Assembly: GCA_963521545.1 (NCBI GenBank)
Contig: CAUQVP010000015.1
Span: forward strand, 1-25,066
From: JABCPE02 sp963521545
GTDB taxonomy: Bacteria; Bacteroidota; Bacteroidia; Flavobacteriales; Weeksellaceae
DNA: 25,066 bases
Direction of reading: 5' to 3'
The first letter of the stretch is position 1, and every line of letters starts with the position of its first letter. Both the position numbers and the translations under genes were made by a program. This document shows, piece after piece, positions 1-8,514 of the stretch. Below the pieces are notes generated by a model. It did no database searches. It was given only the letters and a program-made list of their open reading frames with translations, and was not told where the DNA came from.

Positions 1-215
1 AATGGGAAATTGGGCAGATTGGTTTGGATTTCAGTGGGTTGTAGAAGTGTTTTTTTCCCTTCAAAAAATAGATTTCCTTTGGCTAAATTTCCCTTGCCAT
101 CAGTTACAAAAATCTCTTCTCCCGCCTTCATCCTTAGGACTTTAGAGATATGCTGTTGTTCTTCTTCGTGTATTGTTACAGCGTTTCCTGTGATTTCTCC
201 ATGGAATAATTTCAT
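1..215 (-). CDS. rsmE: RsmE, 16S rRNA (uracil-1498-N3)-methyltransferase, 5' part only
   Basis: The reverse strand from the ATG at 215 to the window edge encodes 71 residues beginning MKLFHGEITGN and containing EEQQHISKVLRMKAGEEI and VTDGKGNLAKG. This matches the N-terminal PUA-like RNA-binding domain of RsmE, with the typical HxxxVLRMKxGE pattern. The family methylates N3 of U1498 in 16S rRNA of the assembled 30S subunit in the cytoplasm. The SPOUT methyltransferase domain with its trefoil knot should lie to the left of the window and is not visible. A -7 type promoter element (TATTTTTG on the minus strand, 237-244) lies 21 nt before the start codon. Identity rests on the N-terminal domain only. 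Confidence 0.8.
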   Translation of the reverse strand, partial: MKLFHGEITGNAVTIHEEEQQHISKVLRMKAGEEIFVTDGKGNLAKGNLFFEGKKTLLQPTEIQTNLPNFP

Positions 216-236
216 GCTTTCTATTGTTATTAGAAG

Positions 237-244
237 CAAAAATA
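237..244 (-). promoter_or_regulatory. -7 promoter element of rsmE
   Basis: Minus strand reads TATTTTTG, matching the Bacteroidota -7 consensus TAnnTTTG, 21 nt upstream of the rsmE ATG. No TTG is found at the expected 17-23 bp further upstream, so only half of the promoter is supported. Confidence 0.45.
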
Positions 245-288
245 TTAAATTATAACAAAAAATAAAAGTAAAAAAAATATCAAAAAAT

Positions 289-319
289 TTGTTAAAACGA
301 AAAAAAAAGTATACCTTTG
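289..319 (+). promoter_or_regulatory. Promoter of the Ala/Glu-rich lipoprotein gene
   Basis: TTG at 289-291, a 20 bp spacer and TACCTTTG at 312-319 fit the Flavobacterium/Bacteroides consensus (TTG, 17-23 bp, TAnnTTTG). The ATG follows 46 nt later, leaving a leader of about 43 nt. Confidence 0.7.
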
Positions 320-365
320 TCCCAGTAAAAATTTAATAATTGTTTAACTAAAAATCGTTTTAAAA

Positions 366-797
366 ATGAAAAAACTAGTATTCGCTCTAGGAGCAGTAGC
401 AATGTTATCAATGGTTTCTTGTGGTAAAAAAGAAACTCCAGCTGAAAAACCAGCAACAGAAGCAGCAGCAGATTCAACTGCTCAAGAAGCTGCTGAACCA
501 GCTGCAGAAGAAAAAGCTGCAGAAGGTGTAGCAGGTGCTTTGTCTGAAGTTCCAAAATTCAGCAACGAAGAAACTCAAAAATTTGCTGAAGAGTACGCTG
601 CTTACTACAAAGAAGTATTAGAAGCTTCTAAAGCTAAAGATGCTGCTAAAATCGCTGAGCTTGGACAAAAAGGTCAAGATTTAGCTAAATCTGCACAAGA
701 AAAAATGACAAAAATGTCTGCAGAAGATGCAAAAGTATGGGGTGAGTGGGCTCAAAAAATCGCTACTGAAGTAGCTGCTGCTGCTCAAGCACAATAA
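366..797 (+). CDS. Small Ala/Glu/Lys-rich lipoprotein of unknown function
   Basis: 143 residues. Residues 1-20 form a lipoprotein signal peptide (MKKLVFALGAVAML then SMVSC), with lipid-modified Cys20 followed by GKKE. Residues about 24-60 are a low-complexity Ala/Glu/Pro stretch, probably disordered. Residues about 65-143 are Lys/Glu/Ala-rich and look fully helical (EETQKFAEEYAAYYKEV, then a run ending AAAAQAQ). It should be anchored in the inner or outer membrane; KKE after the Cys weakly resembles the K-(D/E)2 surface-export signal of some flavobacteria. I recognise no enzymatic domain. Alanine is encoded only by GCT and GCA, and with the near-consensus promoter and strong terminator this suggests high expression. 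It forms a single-gene unit. The start is fixed by the signal peptide. Confidence 0.85.
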   Translation: MKKLVFALGAVAMLSMVSCGKKETPAEKPATEAAADSTAQEAAEPAAEEKAAEGVAGALSEVPKFSNEETQKFAEEYAAYYKEVLEASKAKDAAKIAELGQKGQDLAKSAQEKMTKMSAEDAKVWGEWAQKIATEVAAAAQAQ

Positions 798-822
798 TTT
801 AGCATTTTTGTTAAAAAATAAG

Positions 823-851
823 GAGCTTTATTTCATAATAAAGCTCTTTTT
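823..851. terminator. Bidirectional terminator between the lipoprotein gene and tsaD
   Basis: A perfect 10 bp stem, GAGCTTTATT (823-832) with AATAAAGCTC (837-846), and a 4 nt loop. A T-run follows on the plus strand, and A-rich sequence on the left gives a T-run on the minus strand. It can end the lipoprotein transcript and the convergent tsaD transcript. Confidence 0.85.
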
Positions 852-873
852 ATTTTCAGAAAATTTTTATTTT

Positions 874-1890
874 TTAGAAATCATATCTAGATGTAGCTGT
901 GGTTCTCAGGTCAGTAAATTCGCCTCGTTCATATTTCAGCTGAGCTACCATAGCAATCATAGCGGCGTTGTCCGTAGTGTATTCGAATTTTGGGATGAAA
1001 ATATTCCAGCCTTGTTTTTCTGCATTGCTCTGCATTGCTTTTCTTAATTCTGAGTTTGCAGAAACTCCGCCAGCAATCGCCACTTCTTTAATTCCTAAAT
1101 CTTTCACGGCTTTTTGCAGCTTATTCATCAAGGTATCAATGATAGTTTTCTGAACAGAAGCACACAAATCAGATAGATTTTCTGTAATGAAATTAGGATT
1201 TTTCTGTAATTCTTTTTGGACAAAATACAAAACAGAAGTTTTAATACCGCTGAAAGAATAATCATATCCTTCTAATTTGGGTTTCCCAAAAGTGAAAGCA
1301 TCAGGATTTCCGTCTTGGGCGAGTTTATCAATAATCGCTCCCGCAGGATAGTCCAGCCCGAATATTTTCCCAATCTTGTCAAAAGCTTCTCCTGCTGCAT
1401 CGTCTATGGTTTTCCCGATGATTTCCATATCGAAATAATCTTTCACCAAAACAATCATCGTGTGTCCGCCGCTTACCGTGAGACACAGAAACGGAAACTG
1501 TGGAGGAGTGGGATTGGCATCGTTTATAAAATGAGCCAAAATATGCGCTTGGAGATGATTGACCTCTATCAATGGAATATCCAAAGACATTGCCAAAGAC
1601 TTTGCAAAGGAAGTTCCTACCAAAAGTGAACCCAAAAGCCCAGGTCCTCGTGTAAAACCTATTGCAGAAATCTCATTTTGTTGTATCTTTGCTTCTGCAA
1701 GTGATTTTTGAACTACAGGGATGATGTTCTGCTGATGAGCACGGGAAGCCAGCTCAGGAACTACACCGCCATATTCATTATGAATAGTCTGCGTATTAGC
1801 AATATTAGAGAGGATTTTTCGTTCCCTAATTACCGCAGCGGAGGTGTCATCACAGGAGGATTCTATCCCTAAAATAATAGGTGCATTCAT
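874..1890 (-). CDS. tsaD: TsaD, tRNA N6-threonylcarbamoyladenosine (t6A) transferase
   Basis: 338 residues from the ATG at 1890, the usual TsaD length. TsaD transfers threonylcarbamoyl to A37 of ANN-decoding tRNAs with TsaB and TsaE in the cytoplasm. Visible are the ASKHA N-terminal motif GIESSCDDTSAAV (residues 8-20), YGGVVPELASRAH (40-52), metal-binding NHLQAH (His112, His116), the TVSGGHT motif, the AIAGGVSAN motif and the C-terminal TDNAAMIA. The open frame continues 98 codons upstream, but that extension is the antisense of tamB and is not TsaD-like, so the start at MNAPIILGIESS is firm. The gene is divergent from the tamB-like gene with one base between start codons, and its promoter lies inside the tamB coding region. 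Confidence 0.97.
   Translation of the reverse strand: MNAPIILGIESSCDDTSAAVIRERKILSNIANTQTIHNEYGGVVPELASRAHQQNIIPVVQKSLAEAKIQQNEISAIGFTRGPGLLGSLLVGTSFAKSLAMSLDIPLIEVNHLQAHILAHFINDANPTPPQFPFLCLTVSGGHTMIVLVKDYFDMEIIGKTIDDAAGEAFDKIGKIFGLDYPAGAIIDKLAQDGNPDAFTFGKPKLEGYDYSFSGIKTSVLYFVQKELQKNPNFITENLSDLCASVQKTIIDTLMNKLQKAVKDLGIKEVAIAGGVSANSELRKAMQSNAEKQGWNIFIPKFEYTTDNAAMIAMVAQLKYERGEFTDLRTTATSRYDF
1684..1691 (+). promoter_or_regulatory. Possible promoter of the tamB-like gene, inside tsaD
   Basis: TATCTTTG preceded at 19 bp by a TTG fits the phylum consensus and points towards the tamB-like gene, about 200 nt away. It lies within tsaD coding sequence on the opposite strand, so chance is a real alternative. 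No better element was found nearer the start. Confidence 0.3.
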
Positions 1891-1891
1891 A

Positions 1892-4800
1892 ATGGCAAAT
1901 ATAGATAAAAATATAGATAACAACGAAATCGGAGAAGAAAACAACAAATCCTCGATAAAAAATGTAAAAGAAAAGGTAAAAAAACTTTCATGGTGGGCAA
2001 AGCTATTTTTGTTCTGCTTTTTTAGTTTTATATTTTTGGTTGTTTCACTGCTGATAGCTATCAATATCCCTTCGGTAAAGGATAAACTCGCAAAGGAAGC
2101 TATCGGTTTTCTAAATAAGGAATTTAAAACCACATTCAGTGCTGAAAATGTGGAAATTAACTTTTTAGGAGATGTGGTTATCAATGGCGTTTCTGCAAAA
2201 GACCATCATGATTTTGAATTTTTGAAGGCAAAAAAACTTACAGCACATTCGGACTGGTTTGCTATAGCTTTTAATTCCAGAGATTTAAAATTCCAAAAAA
2301 TAAGTCTGGAAGAACCTGATTTAAAGGTGATTACTTATAAAGGCGAGGAGCAGGATAATTTTACCAAGTATATTGAAAAATTTGACACTCCAAAAGACCC
2401 TACTAAACCACCAGCTAAATTTACGACCAGAATAGAAATTATTAATGGAAAAGTTTCTATTGTCAATAAAAATCTAGGAGAGGACGGCAACTGGCTGAAA
2501 GCAGAGAATTTTAATGCCTATGTTTCTGATTTAAAAACCAATGGCCCAAATGTCACTTTGAAGCTTAATAAATTTTCTTTCGTTACCGAACGATGGGGCA
2601 AAAAACATAAGCTGGAAGCGCTTTCAGGAGATGTTACAGTGACAAATGAAAAACTGGAACTGAAAGATTTGATTTTCCATACAGACCATTCACTCTTGCA
2701 GGGTGATTTGGTTTTTAATCTTGATAAAAAGACAGGTTGGAAAGATTTTAACAATAAAGTGGTGTGGGATATGAACCTCAAAAGAGGCAGCTATCTCCAT
2801 GGATATGATATCAGCTATTTCGTGAAAAACTGGGATAATTACCAGAAATACCAGCTTTTCGGGAAGATGGATGGAACGCTGAATGATTTTGTCCTTAAAA
2901 ACTTTTTGATAAAAGTAAAAGATAATGAAATCCAAACTTCAGAAATTAGATTGGCTAAACTGATGGAGGGGAATTTCAATATTAAAAGTAATCAAATTTC
3001 TGCAGCCTTCACTTATAAAGGACTGAAAGAATCTTTGCCGACTTTCATTGCGAAAAAAATGGGCGGTGTGGCTGATGATTTTGGGCGTATAAAATATAAT
3101 GGATTCGCAGACCTCAATAAAGACCGAGTGGCCGCGAAGGGGAATTTGATTACAGGAATAGGGCAGGCGCAGATTGATAATTTTGTCCTTAGAAATTACT
3201 CTTCTAAAATGCCTGAATATAGCGGAAATCTGACTTTAAAAGATCTGAATACAACGATTTTAACGAAAAATAAGCAGGTTGGGCTGGTTTCTGGAAAATT
3301 CAATGTTCAGGGTAAAGGCTTTGATATCAATACTTTATCTCTAAATACAAAATCCCAGATTTCAAAAATAGAACTCATGGGGAAAACATTGAACAATATT
3401 TCTCTGGATGGGGAGCTTGCGCAAAAGCAGTTTAAAGGGATAATCAACATCAATGACACGCAGGCTAGAGGCGTGGTAAATGGTAAAATAGATTTCAGCA
3501 AACCGAGACTTTCTGCTGATGTGGATGCGAAGATAGACCATCTCAATTTGGCTTATTTCGGGGCTTCAGGTTCGGGAACGAATACATTTAGAGGAGATGT
3601 GAAGGGAAAAGTTTCGATGACCAATATTAACGATTTAGACCTTGATGCAACGATAAATAATGTAGTTTTGGGTGGAAATAAATCCATTTCTATCCCGAAT
3701 GGAGCCGTGAAAGTGGCTATGGAAGGCGGAAATAGAGTGATAGAGGTGGATATGCCAGATGCTGTGAAGGGTAAAATTTCGGGTAAATTTAATCTAGAAG
3801 ACATCGGAGGAATGTTCCAAGAGGGAGCCAATAGACTTTTGGCAGGAAATAAAGTAAAAAAATATTACAAAGGTCAAAGTTTTACGATGGATATCGATGT
3901 TCATCAGAAATTGATAGATTATTTTGAGCCTAATATTTCTATTGCAGATGGAGCAAAAATTACAGGAAGTTTTGATGGAAATACTGACCATCTGAAACTG
4001 AATCTGGATGCTCCTTCCTTTAAATATGTTATGGAAAAAGAGGTGGAAATCTCTGAAGCAGAAAGGCTTTTGGCAAAAGTTAATCCAGACTATGAAGTTC
4101 GTGAAGGAGTAGAAAGAGACAGTATCATGGCACGAAATATAGCCTTGAGAATAGATACCTCTAATCCTGAGGACTATTGGTCAGCCAATGTGGAAAGGAC
4201 TGAATACCAAGGAAGTGTATTAAAGGATATCAACATAAAGGCTCAAAATAAGGATAATCAAAAGCTAAACATCTTAGCAAGTCTAAAAGTAGGGACATTG
4301 GAAAAAGAAAAAAAGAACCAATGGACGCCTTATGCAGCTGATATAGAGCAATCTATGAGTGCTAACGGGGATTATGTAGTGAAATTTTCGCCTACAGAAC
4401 TTAAGTTGAGTAATTTTATCTGGATGGTGGATACATCACCAGAGCTTGACCATTCCATCGTTTATAGGAAAAAAACTAAAGATTTTCAAATCAAAAACTT
4501 GAGATTGTATTCTGATGACAGCGAAATTCTTGTCAATGGAATTTTTAAAAACGGAAAGGATTTTGACCTATCAGGGGATGTTAAAAATATGGACATCTCT
4601 AAAATCCTTGCAGTAGTCCATCAAGACAGTAAAATAGATTTGAAAGGGGTAGCCAATGGTAGTTTGAAGGTAAAAATGAACCAGAGAGCTTTAGCTCCAT
4701 TGATAGACCTTAAAATAGAAAATATTAGTCTAAGTGATAACTATTTAGGAAATCTAATCATCAATGCTGAGGCAAGCGAGTATGAGAATGTTTATAATGT

Positions 4801-6514
4801 AAAAGCCAATATAGAATCTGGCGAATGGTTTGGGAATGATAAATTAGCTCTGGAAGGAACGATAGATAACAACATGAAATCGCCTAAACTAGACCTTGTA
4901 GCTAAATTGGATGATTTTGATTTAGGCTTTGTTCAGGCGTTTGTTCAGGATATCTTTTCTAATTTTAAAGGGAAAGCTACGGGAGAGCTAAAGATAGATG
5001 GAACGCCCAAAGACCTGAACTATGGCGGAGATATCGCCATGAAAGGCTTTGCTCTGAAGTTGAAATTTTCAGGGGTGGATTATACCTTTGATGACACAGT
5101 TGTTACAGTTTCTAATGGGAACTTGCTCTTTAACCTTGTTGGCGTTAAAGACCATAGAACCAACTCGAAAGGGATGATTTCCATCGGGCGTTTGAGTTTG
5201 TCGGATTTGTCTAATATCGGAGCCGACCTCCTTATTCGTGCGGATGACCTTATGCTGTTAAATACAGAGCAGAAAGATTTTGATACTTTCTGGGGGATGA
5301 TTTTTGCTAAAGGAGATATCTTCGTGGGCTTTGAAAATCAAACTTTGAAAATAGATGCCACGGCTGATGTATTGAAAAATAGTATTTTCACTCTTAATAG
5401 TGCTTCGGCAAGTTCGGGAGATGAGTTTAAAATGCTAAGATTTTTGAAAGAAAACAAGGAAGGAAATGTAGTGGTAGCAGAGAAAAAACGAACAGGTCTG
5501 GCTATGGATATCAACTTGGATATTACGGCTGACAAAAACTCTACAGTCAATGTTTTGGTAGGAGATGAAGTAGGAGATATCAGCGTTCAGGGGAATACCC
5601 AAAATATGAGATTCCGTATGGATAAGACTGGTAATATGCGTATGTCAGGAAGTTATTCTGTAGAGTCTGGAACATACATTTCAAAGGCTATTCTAGAGAA
5701 AAAATTTGACATTAAAAAAGGAAGTAATCTGCACTGGAGTGGAGATGTTATGAATCCAGAATTGAACATCACTGCCAGCTATGATGCCATAGTTTCTAAT
5801 ATGGGAGAATATCTAAATACAGGGTCTCTTCCGCCTGTGAATGTAGAACTGCAGACTAGAATAACCAATAAGCTGACCGCTCCAAATATCCGACCTGTAA
5901 TCCAAGCTCCAGAGGTGTCCAGCCAAGTTCGTGAGGTGCTGAATACTAAATTGGCAGTGGAAGAGGAGCGTGTCTTGCAGTTTGCGTCTATTTTGGCGTT
6001 AGGAAACTTTAATGTGTCTAATACAAACGCTTCTTCGGCGATAGCCTCTAGCGTGAATGCTTTCCTCCAGCAGCTGAGCTCAGCATTTAACTCGATTAGT
6101 AGTGATTTACAAGTTGATTTAGACTACATCAAAGGTTCAGAAAGTCTAAATACCAGCGACAGAGCAAGTGCAAAAGTGAGCTACACCATTTCGCCAAGGC
6201 TTACCATAAAAGCAGGAACAGGAGTTCCTTTGTCAGGAAGCACAAGGACGCAGAATAACTATCTTTCTGGGGAAGGAATTATAGAATATGATATGTCTAA
6301 AAATAACAACGGAAGCCTCGTAGGAAGGGTATATTCTAAACCTTCTAATGTGGGGCTGGTTCTGGGAAGCTCTGCGGGAGCCAACCAGACATATGGTGGA
6401 GGTATAGTACTTTCCTATGGATTTAATAGGTTTTTACCAAAGAAAAAGTCTAAAAAAGAAACTCAAGAAACTAAGAAGGACAGCATCAAACAAGATACTA
6501 TGAAATCGAATTAA
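1892..6514 (+). CDS. tamB: TamB-like AsmA-family envelope lipid-transport/assembly protein
   Basis: 1540 residues from the ATG at 1892. A charged cytoplasmic N-terminus (1-36) precedes one membrane helix (about 37-58, WWAKLFLFCFFSFIFLVV), then a very long repetitive beta-rich region typical of bridge-like AsmA/TamB proteins, and a C-terminal TamB (DUF490) domain (about 1150-1500). The last 30 residues are a Lys/Glu/Asp-rich tail. The family spans the periplasm from inner to outer membrane and is linked to phospholipid transport and outer-membrane protein assembly. No tamA-like gene is in the window. An in-frame start at 1844 would add 16 residues but overlap tsaD, and those residues mirror tsaD's conserved start on the other strand, so I prefer 1892. 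No strong ribosome-binding site is visible, as usual in this phylum. Confidence 0.88.
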   Translation: MANIDKNIDNNEIGEENNKSSIKNVKEKVKKLSWWAKLFLFCFFSFIFLVVSLLIAINIPSVKDKLAKEAIGFLNKEFKTTFSAENVEINFLGDVVINGVSAKDHHDFEFLKAKKLTAHSDWFAIAFNSRDLKFQKISLEEPDLKVITYKGEEQDNFTKYIEKFDTPKDPTKPPAKFTTRIEIINGKVSIVNKNLGEDGNWLKAENFNAYVSDLKTNGPNVTLKLNKFSFVTERWGKKHKLEALSGDVTVTNEKLELKDLIFHTDHSLLQGDLVFNLDKKTGWKDFNNKVVWDMNLKRGSYLHGYDISYFVKNWDNYQKYQLFGKMDGTLNDFVLKNFLIKVKDNEIQTSEIRLAKLMEGNFNIKSNQISAAFTYKGLKESLPTFIAKKMGGVADDFGRIKYNGFADLNKDRVAAKGNLITGIGQAQIDNFVLRNYSSKMPEYSGNLTLKDLNTTILTKNKQVGLVSGKFNVQGKGFDINTLSLNTKSQISKIELMGKTLNNISLDGELAQKQFKGIININDTQARGVVNGKIDFSKPRLSADVDAKIDHLNLAYFGASGSGTNTFRGDVKGKVSMTNINDLDLDATINNVVLGGNKSISIPNGAVKVAMEGGNRVIEVDMPDAVKGKISGKFNLEDIGGMFQEGANRLLAGNKVKKYYKGQSFTMDIDVHQKLIDYFEPNISIADGAKITGSFDGNTDHLKLNLDAPSFKYVMEKEVEISEAERLLAKVNPDYEVREGVERDSIMARNIALRIDTSNPEDYWSANVERTEYQGSVLKDINIKAQNKDNQKLNILASLKVGTLEKEKKNQWTPYAADIEQSMSANGDYVVKFSPTELKLSNFIWMVDTSPELDHSIVYRKKTKDFQIKNLRLYSDDSEILVNGIFKNGKDFDLSGDVKNMDISKILAVVHQDSKIDLKGVANGSLKVKMNQRALAPLIDLKIENISLSDNYLGNLIINAEASEYENVYNVKANIESGEWFGNDKLALEGTIDNNMKSPKLDLVAKLDDFDLGFVQAFVQDIFSNFKGKATGELKIDGTPKDLNYGGDIAMKGFALKLKFSGVDYTFDDTVVTVSNGNLLFNLVGVKDHRTNSKGMISIGRLSLSDLSNIGADLLIRADDLMLLNTEQKDFDTFWGMIFAKGDIFVGFENQTLKIDATADVLKNSIFTLNSASASSGDEFKMLRFLKENKEGNVVVAEKKRTGLAMDINLDITADKNSTVNVLVGDEVGDISVQGNTQNMRFRMDKTGNMRMSGSYSVESGTYISKAILEKKFDIKKGSNLHWSGDVMNPELNITASYDAIVSNMGEYLNTGSLPPVNVELQTRITNKLTAPNIRPVIQAPEVSSQVREVLNTKLAVEEERVLQFASILALGNFNVSNTNASSAIASSVNAFLQQLSSAFNSISSDLQVDLDYIKGSESLNTSDRASAKVSYTISPRLTIKAGTGVPLSGSTRTQNNYLSGEGIIEYDMSKNNNGSLVGRVYSKPSNVGLVLGSSAGANQTYGGGIVLSYGFNRFLPKKKSKKETQETKKDSIKQDTMKSN
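1896..1923 (-). promoter_or_regulatory. tsaD promoter inside the 5' coding end of the tamB-like gene
   Basis: On the minus strand, TTG (1921-1923), a 17 bp spacer and TATATTTG (1896-1903) form a full-consensus promoter. The -7 element ends 5 nt before the tsaD ATG, so the transcript should start at or within about 2 nt of the start codon. Confidence 0.7.
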
Positions 6515-6556
6515 AATTTTTATTGAAAAATCCTTTTATAATTGAATAAAAACAAG

Positions 6557-6564
6557 TATTTTTG
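6557..6564 (+). promoter_or_regulatory. -7 element of the Lrp/AsnC-type gene
   Basis: TATTTTTG in the 97 bp gap after the tamB-like gene, 47 nt before the ATG. No well-spaced TTG was found upstream. Confidence 0.45.
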
Positions 6565-6611
6565 TCCAACGATTGAAAATTTGTATTAAACATTGATAAA
6601 AAGGATAAGAT

Positions 6612-7085
6612 ATGCATAATTCACAACTTGATGAAATTGATAAGAAAATTTTAGATTACTTAGTAGAAAATACGAGGATGCCTTTTACAGAAATTGCTCA
6701 GAAAATGGGAGTTTCCGCAGGGACTATCCATGTGAGAGTGAAAAAAATGGAGGATGTAGGAATTATCCGAGGTTCATCTCTCGTGATAGATTACACGAAA
6801 CTAGACTACAGATTTATCACATATGTTGGTATTTTCTTAAGTAAATCAAATAAGACAATGGATGTCCTTAAAGAGTTAGAAAAAATCCCAAATGTGACAG
6901 AATTAAGCGTTATCGCAGGGAAATACAATATCTTCTGTAAAATCAGAGCAAAAGATACTGATGATGCCAAGAGAATAATATACGGAATTAATGACATAGA
7001 TGATGTAATGCGTACGGAAAGTATGATTTCTATCGAGGAATATTTCAGTGATAAAAATAGATTGATAAAAGCAGTAGAAATATAA
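6612..7085 (+). CDS. Lrp/AsnC family transcriptional regulator
   Basis: 157 residues, typical for the family. Residues about 4-60 form the winged helix-turn-helix (LDEIDKKILDYLVENTRMPF, then IAQKMGVSAGTIHVRVKKME). Residues about 68-145 form the RAM/AsnC ligand-binding and oligomerisation domain, with VTELSVIAGKYNIFCKIRAK as the conserved core. These proteins form dimers to octamers and usually sense amino acids to control metabolism. The target and ligand cannot be told from the sequence. It has its own -7 element and is closed by a hairpin terminator at 7097-7122, so it is probably a single-gene unit downstream of, but separate from, the tamB-like gene. Confidence 0.93.
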   Translation: MHNSQLDEIDKKILDYLVENTRMPFTEIAQKMGVSAGTIHVRVKKMEDVGIIRGSSLVIDYTKLDYRFITYVGIFLSKSNKTMDVLKELEKIPNVTELSVIAGKYNIFCKIRAKDTDDAKRIIYGINDIDDVMRTESMISIEEYFSDKNRLIKAVEI

Positions 7086-7096
7086 ATTTAAAATTT

Positions 7097-7122
7097 AGAG
7101 AAGTTTTTTACTTCTCTTTTTT
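7097..7122 (+). terminator. Terminator after the Lrp/AsnC-type gene
   Basis: Stem AGAGAAGT (7097-7104) with ACTTCTCT (7110-7117), loop TTTTT, then a T-run. It ends only 8 bp before the start of the nuclease gene. Confidence 0.8.
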
Positions 7123-7130
7123 ATTTAAAA

Positions 7131-7646
7131 ATGAAAAGAATAATATTTTTAATCGTAGCCATTTTTTGCAGCTGTTCTGCATCAGCACAAGATTTACCGA
7201 ATGAATTTTATGCAAGAGTCATAGGGATTTCGGATGGAGATACCTTTAAGGTTTTATATCAAGAAAATCAAGAGATTAAAGTTCGGCTCAATCACATAGA
7301 TGCACCAGAAAAGGGACAACCTTTTGGGAAAAGTGCGAAGAAATTTGCATCTGATTTATGTTTCGGAAAAGAAGTGAAAATCGTTAGACAAAAGAAGAAG
7401 GACAGGTATCAGAGAATCATCACAGAAGTATTCGTTGGGGAGACCAATATCAATAAAGAAATTGTAAGAGCTGGATATGCATGGCATTTTAAGAAATATT
7501 CTTCGGATAAGGAATATGACAAGATAGAAACTGAAGCGAGGGAAAATAAGCGAGGACTTTGGCAGGATAAAAACCCTGTAGCTCCGTGGGCGTGGCGCGA
7601 AATCAAAAAACAAAAAAGAGCACTTGAAAAAAGTACTCCTTTTTGA
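7131..7646 (+). CDS. Secreted staphylococcal-type thermonuclease (SNase domain)
   Basis: 171 residues. Residues 1-20 are a signal peptide ending ASAQ, so the enzyme is exported. The SNase domain (about 26-155) keeps every residue known from S. aureus nuclease: calcium ligands in SDGDT (Asp35/Asp37) and in IDAPE (Asp57), and catalytic Arg52, Glu60 and Arg95. These correspond to Arg35, Glu43 and Arg87 of the mature staphylococcal enzyme, so it should be an active calcium-dependent DNA/RNA phosphodiesterase. Likely roles are degradation or scavenging of extracellular or periplasmic nucleic acid. No promoter is seen between the lrp-type terminator and this gene, so it may depend on read-through. 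It converges on the carbonic anhydrase gene with an 18 bp gap and no terminator hairpin. Confidence 0.93.
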   Translation: MKRIIFLIVAIFCSCSASAQDLPNEFYARVIGISDGDTFKVLYQENQEIKVRLNHIDAPEKGQPFGKSAKKFASDLCFGKEVKIVRQKKKDRYQRIITEVFVGETNINKEIVRAGYAWHFKKYSSDKEYDKIETEARENKRGLWQDKNPVAPWAWREIKKQKRALEKSTPF

Positions 7647-7664
7647 TTGTATATAAAAAGATTA

Positions 7665-8483
7665 TTAGTTTTCGCTTAATCCATCTACTTGGTAGTTTAT
7701 ACGCTCGATTTTAGCATCTTTAAGAGAGTAGTAAGCACCAACGATTTTGATTTCTCCTTTGTCCTCTTTTTCTTTGATGTATGGACTTCTCTTACGGATT
7801 TCCTCGATTGTGTTTTTCACATTGTTTATAGCTACATCATGCACATATTGCTTGTTTTTAGTAGACTTTTCACCTGTGAAAGTTTTATTTGTCATAGCGA
7901 CAGCTGGTTTTATTTTAGTAAGCATTTCAGTGATGTTACCCAATTTCACATCATCGATTGTACTTTTTACAGCACCACAGCTCTCGTGTCCTAGCACCAT
8001 AATTACTTTAGAACCAGATTTTACCGCATACTCCATACTTCCTAATTGGTCTACATTTACGAAGTTACCAGCTACTCTTCCTACAAATAGGTCGCCGATA
8101 CCTTGGTCTAAAACATCCTCTACAGGAACTCTACTATCTATACAGCTTAGAACATATGCTTTTGGATATTGTCCTTCCACAGCTTGTAATACAGCAGTAG
8201 AGTGGTCTCTGGCAGTAACTTCTCCTGTTCTAAAACGCTCATTACCAGCAGCCAATTGCTGAAGTACCATATCAGGAGTTAGTTTTTTCTGATCTTCTTC
8301 AGATAAAACATGGTATTCTGTAATTTCAATACCATTTACTTCTTTTGTTTTTTCATCATCTGATTTGTGTTTTCTTTCTTTTTTGTGGTCAGCGTGTCCT
8401 TCTTTTTTCTCTTCTTTCTTACAAGATGCCACACTCAAAATTACTCCCAATATAAGAGCTGATTTTAACACTACTTTTTTCAT
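7665..8483 (-). CDS. Lipoprotein beta-class carbonic anhydrase
   Basis: 272 residues. Residues 1-20 are a lipoprotein signal peptide with lipobox SVAS-Cys21; the mature end is CKKEEKKE. A Lys/Glu/His-rich linker (about 22-48, with HADHKKERKHK) separates it from a beta-carbonic anhydrase domain (about 70-268). Zinc ligands Cys114, His166 and Cys169, with Asp116-Arg118 as the catalytic dyad (SCIDSRVP and GHESCGAV), are all present. The reaction is reversible hydration of CO2 to bicarbonate. Most beta-class enzymes are cytoplasmic, so the lipid anchor is notable; KKEE after the Cys resembles the K-(D/E)2 surface-export signal described in flavobacteria. It is divergent from a porin gene across a 205 bp gap. 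Confidence 0.95.
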   Translation of the reverse strand: MKKVVLKSALILGVILSVASCKKEEKKEGHADHKKERKHKSDDEKTKEVNGIEITEYHVLSEEDQKKLTPDMVLQQLAAGNERFRTGEVTARDHSTAVLQAVEGQYPKAYVLSCIDSRVPVEDVLDQGIGDLFVGRVAGNFVNVDQLGSMEYAVKSGSKVIMVLGHESCGAVKSTIDDVKLGNITEMLTKIKPAVAMTNKTFTGEKSTKNKQYVHDVAINNVKNTIEEIRKRSPYIKEKEDKGEIKIVGAYYSLKDAKIERINYQVDGLSEN

Positions 8484-8514
8484 AAAATAAAATTATTTAA
8501 TATTTGTTCGATGA

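Noticed and set aside
292..555. Leucine-rich open frame opposite the lipoprotein gene
   Set aside because: It is the antisense of a GCT/GCA- and GAA-rich gene, which automatically gives Leu/Phe-rich frames; no start signal or family resemblance.
1891..2184. N-terminal extension of about 98 residues in frame with tsaD
   Set aside because: It is antisense to the tamB-like coding region, has no TsaD similarity, and TsaD's conserved start GIESSCDDTS begins right after the internal ATG at 1890.
7689..8262. Open frames on the plus strand across the carbonic anhydrase gene
   Set aside because: They are shadows of a well-supported coding region with all catalytic residues.
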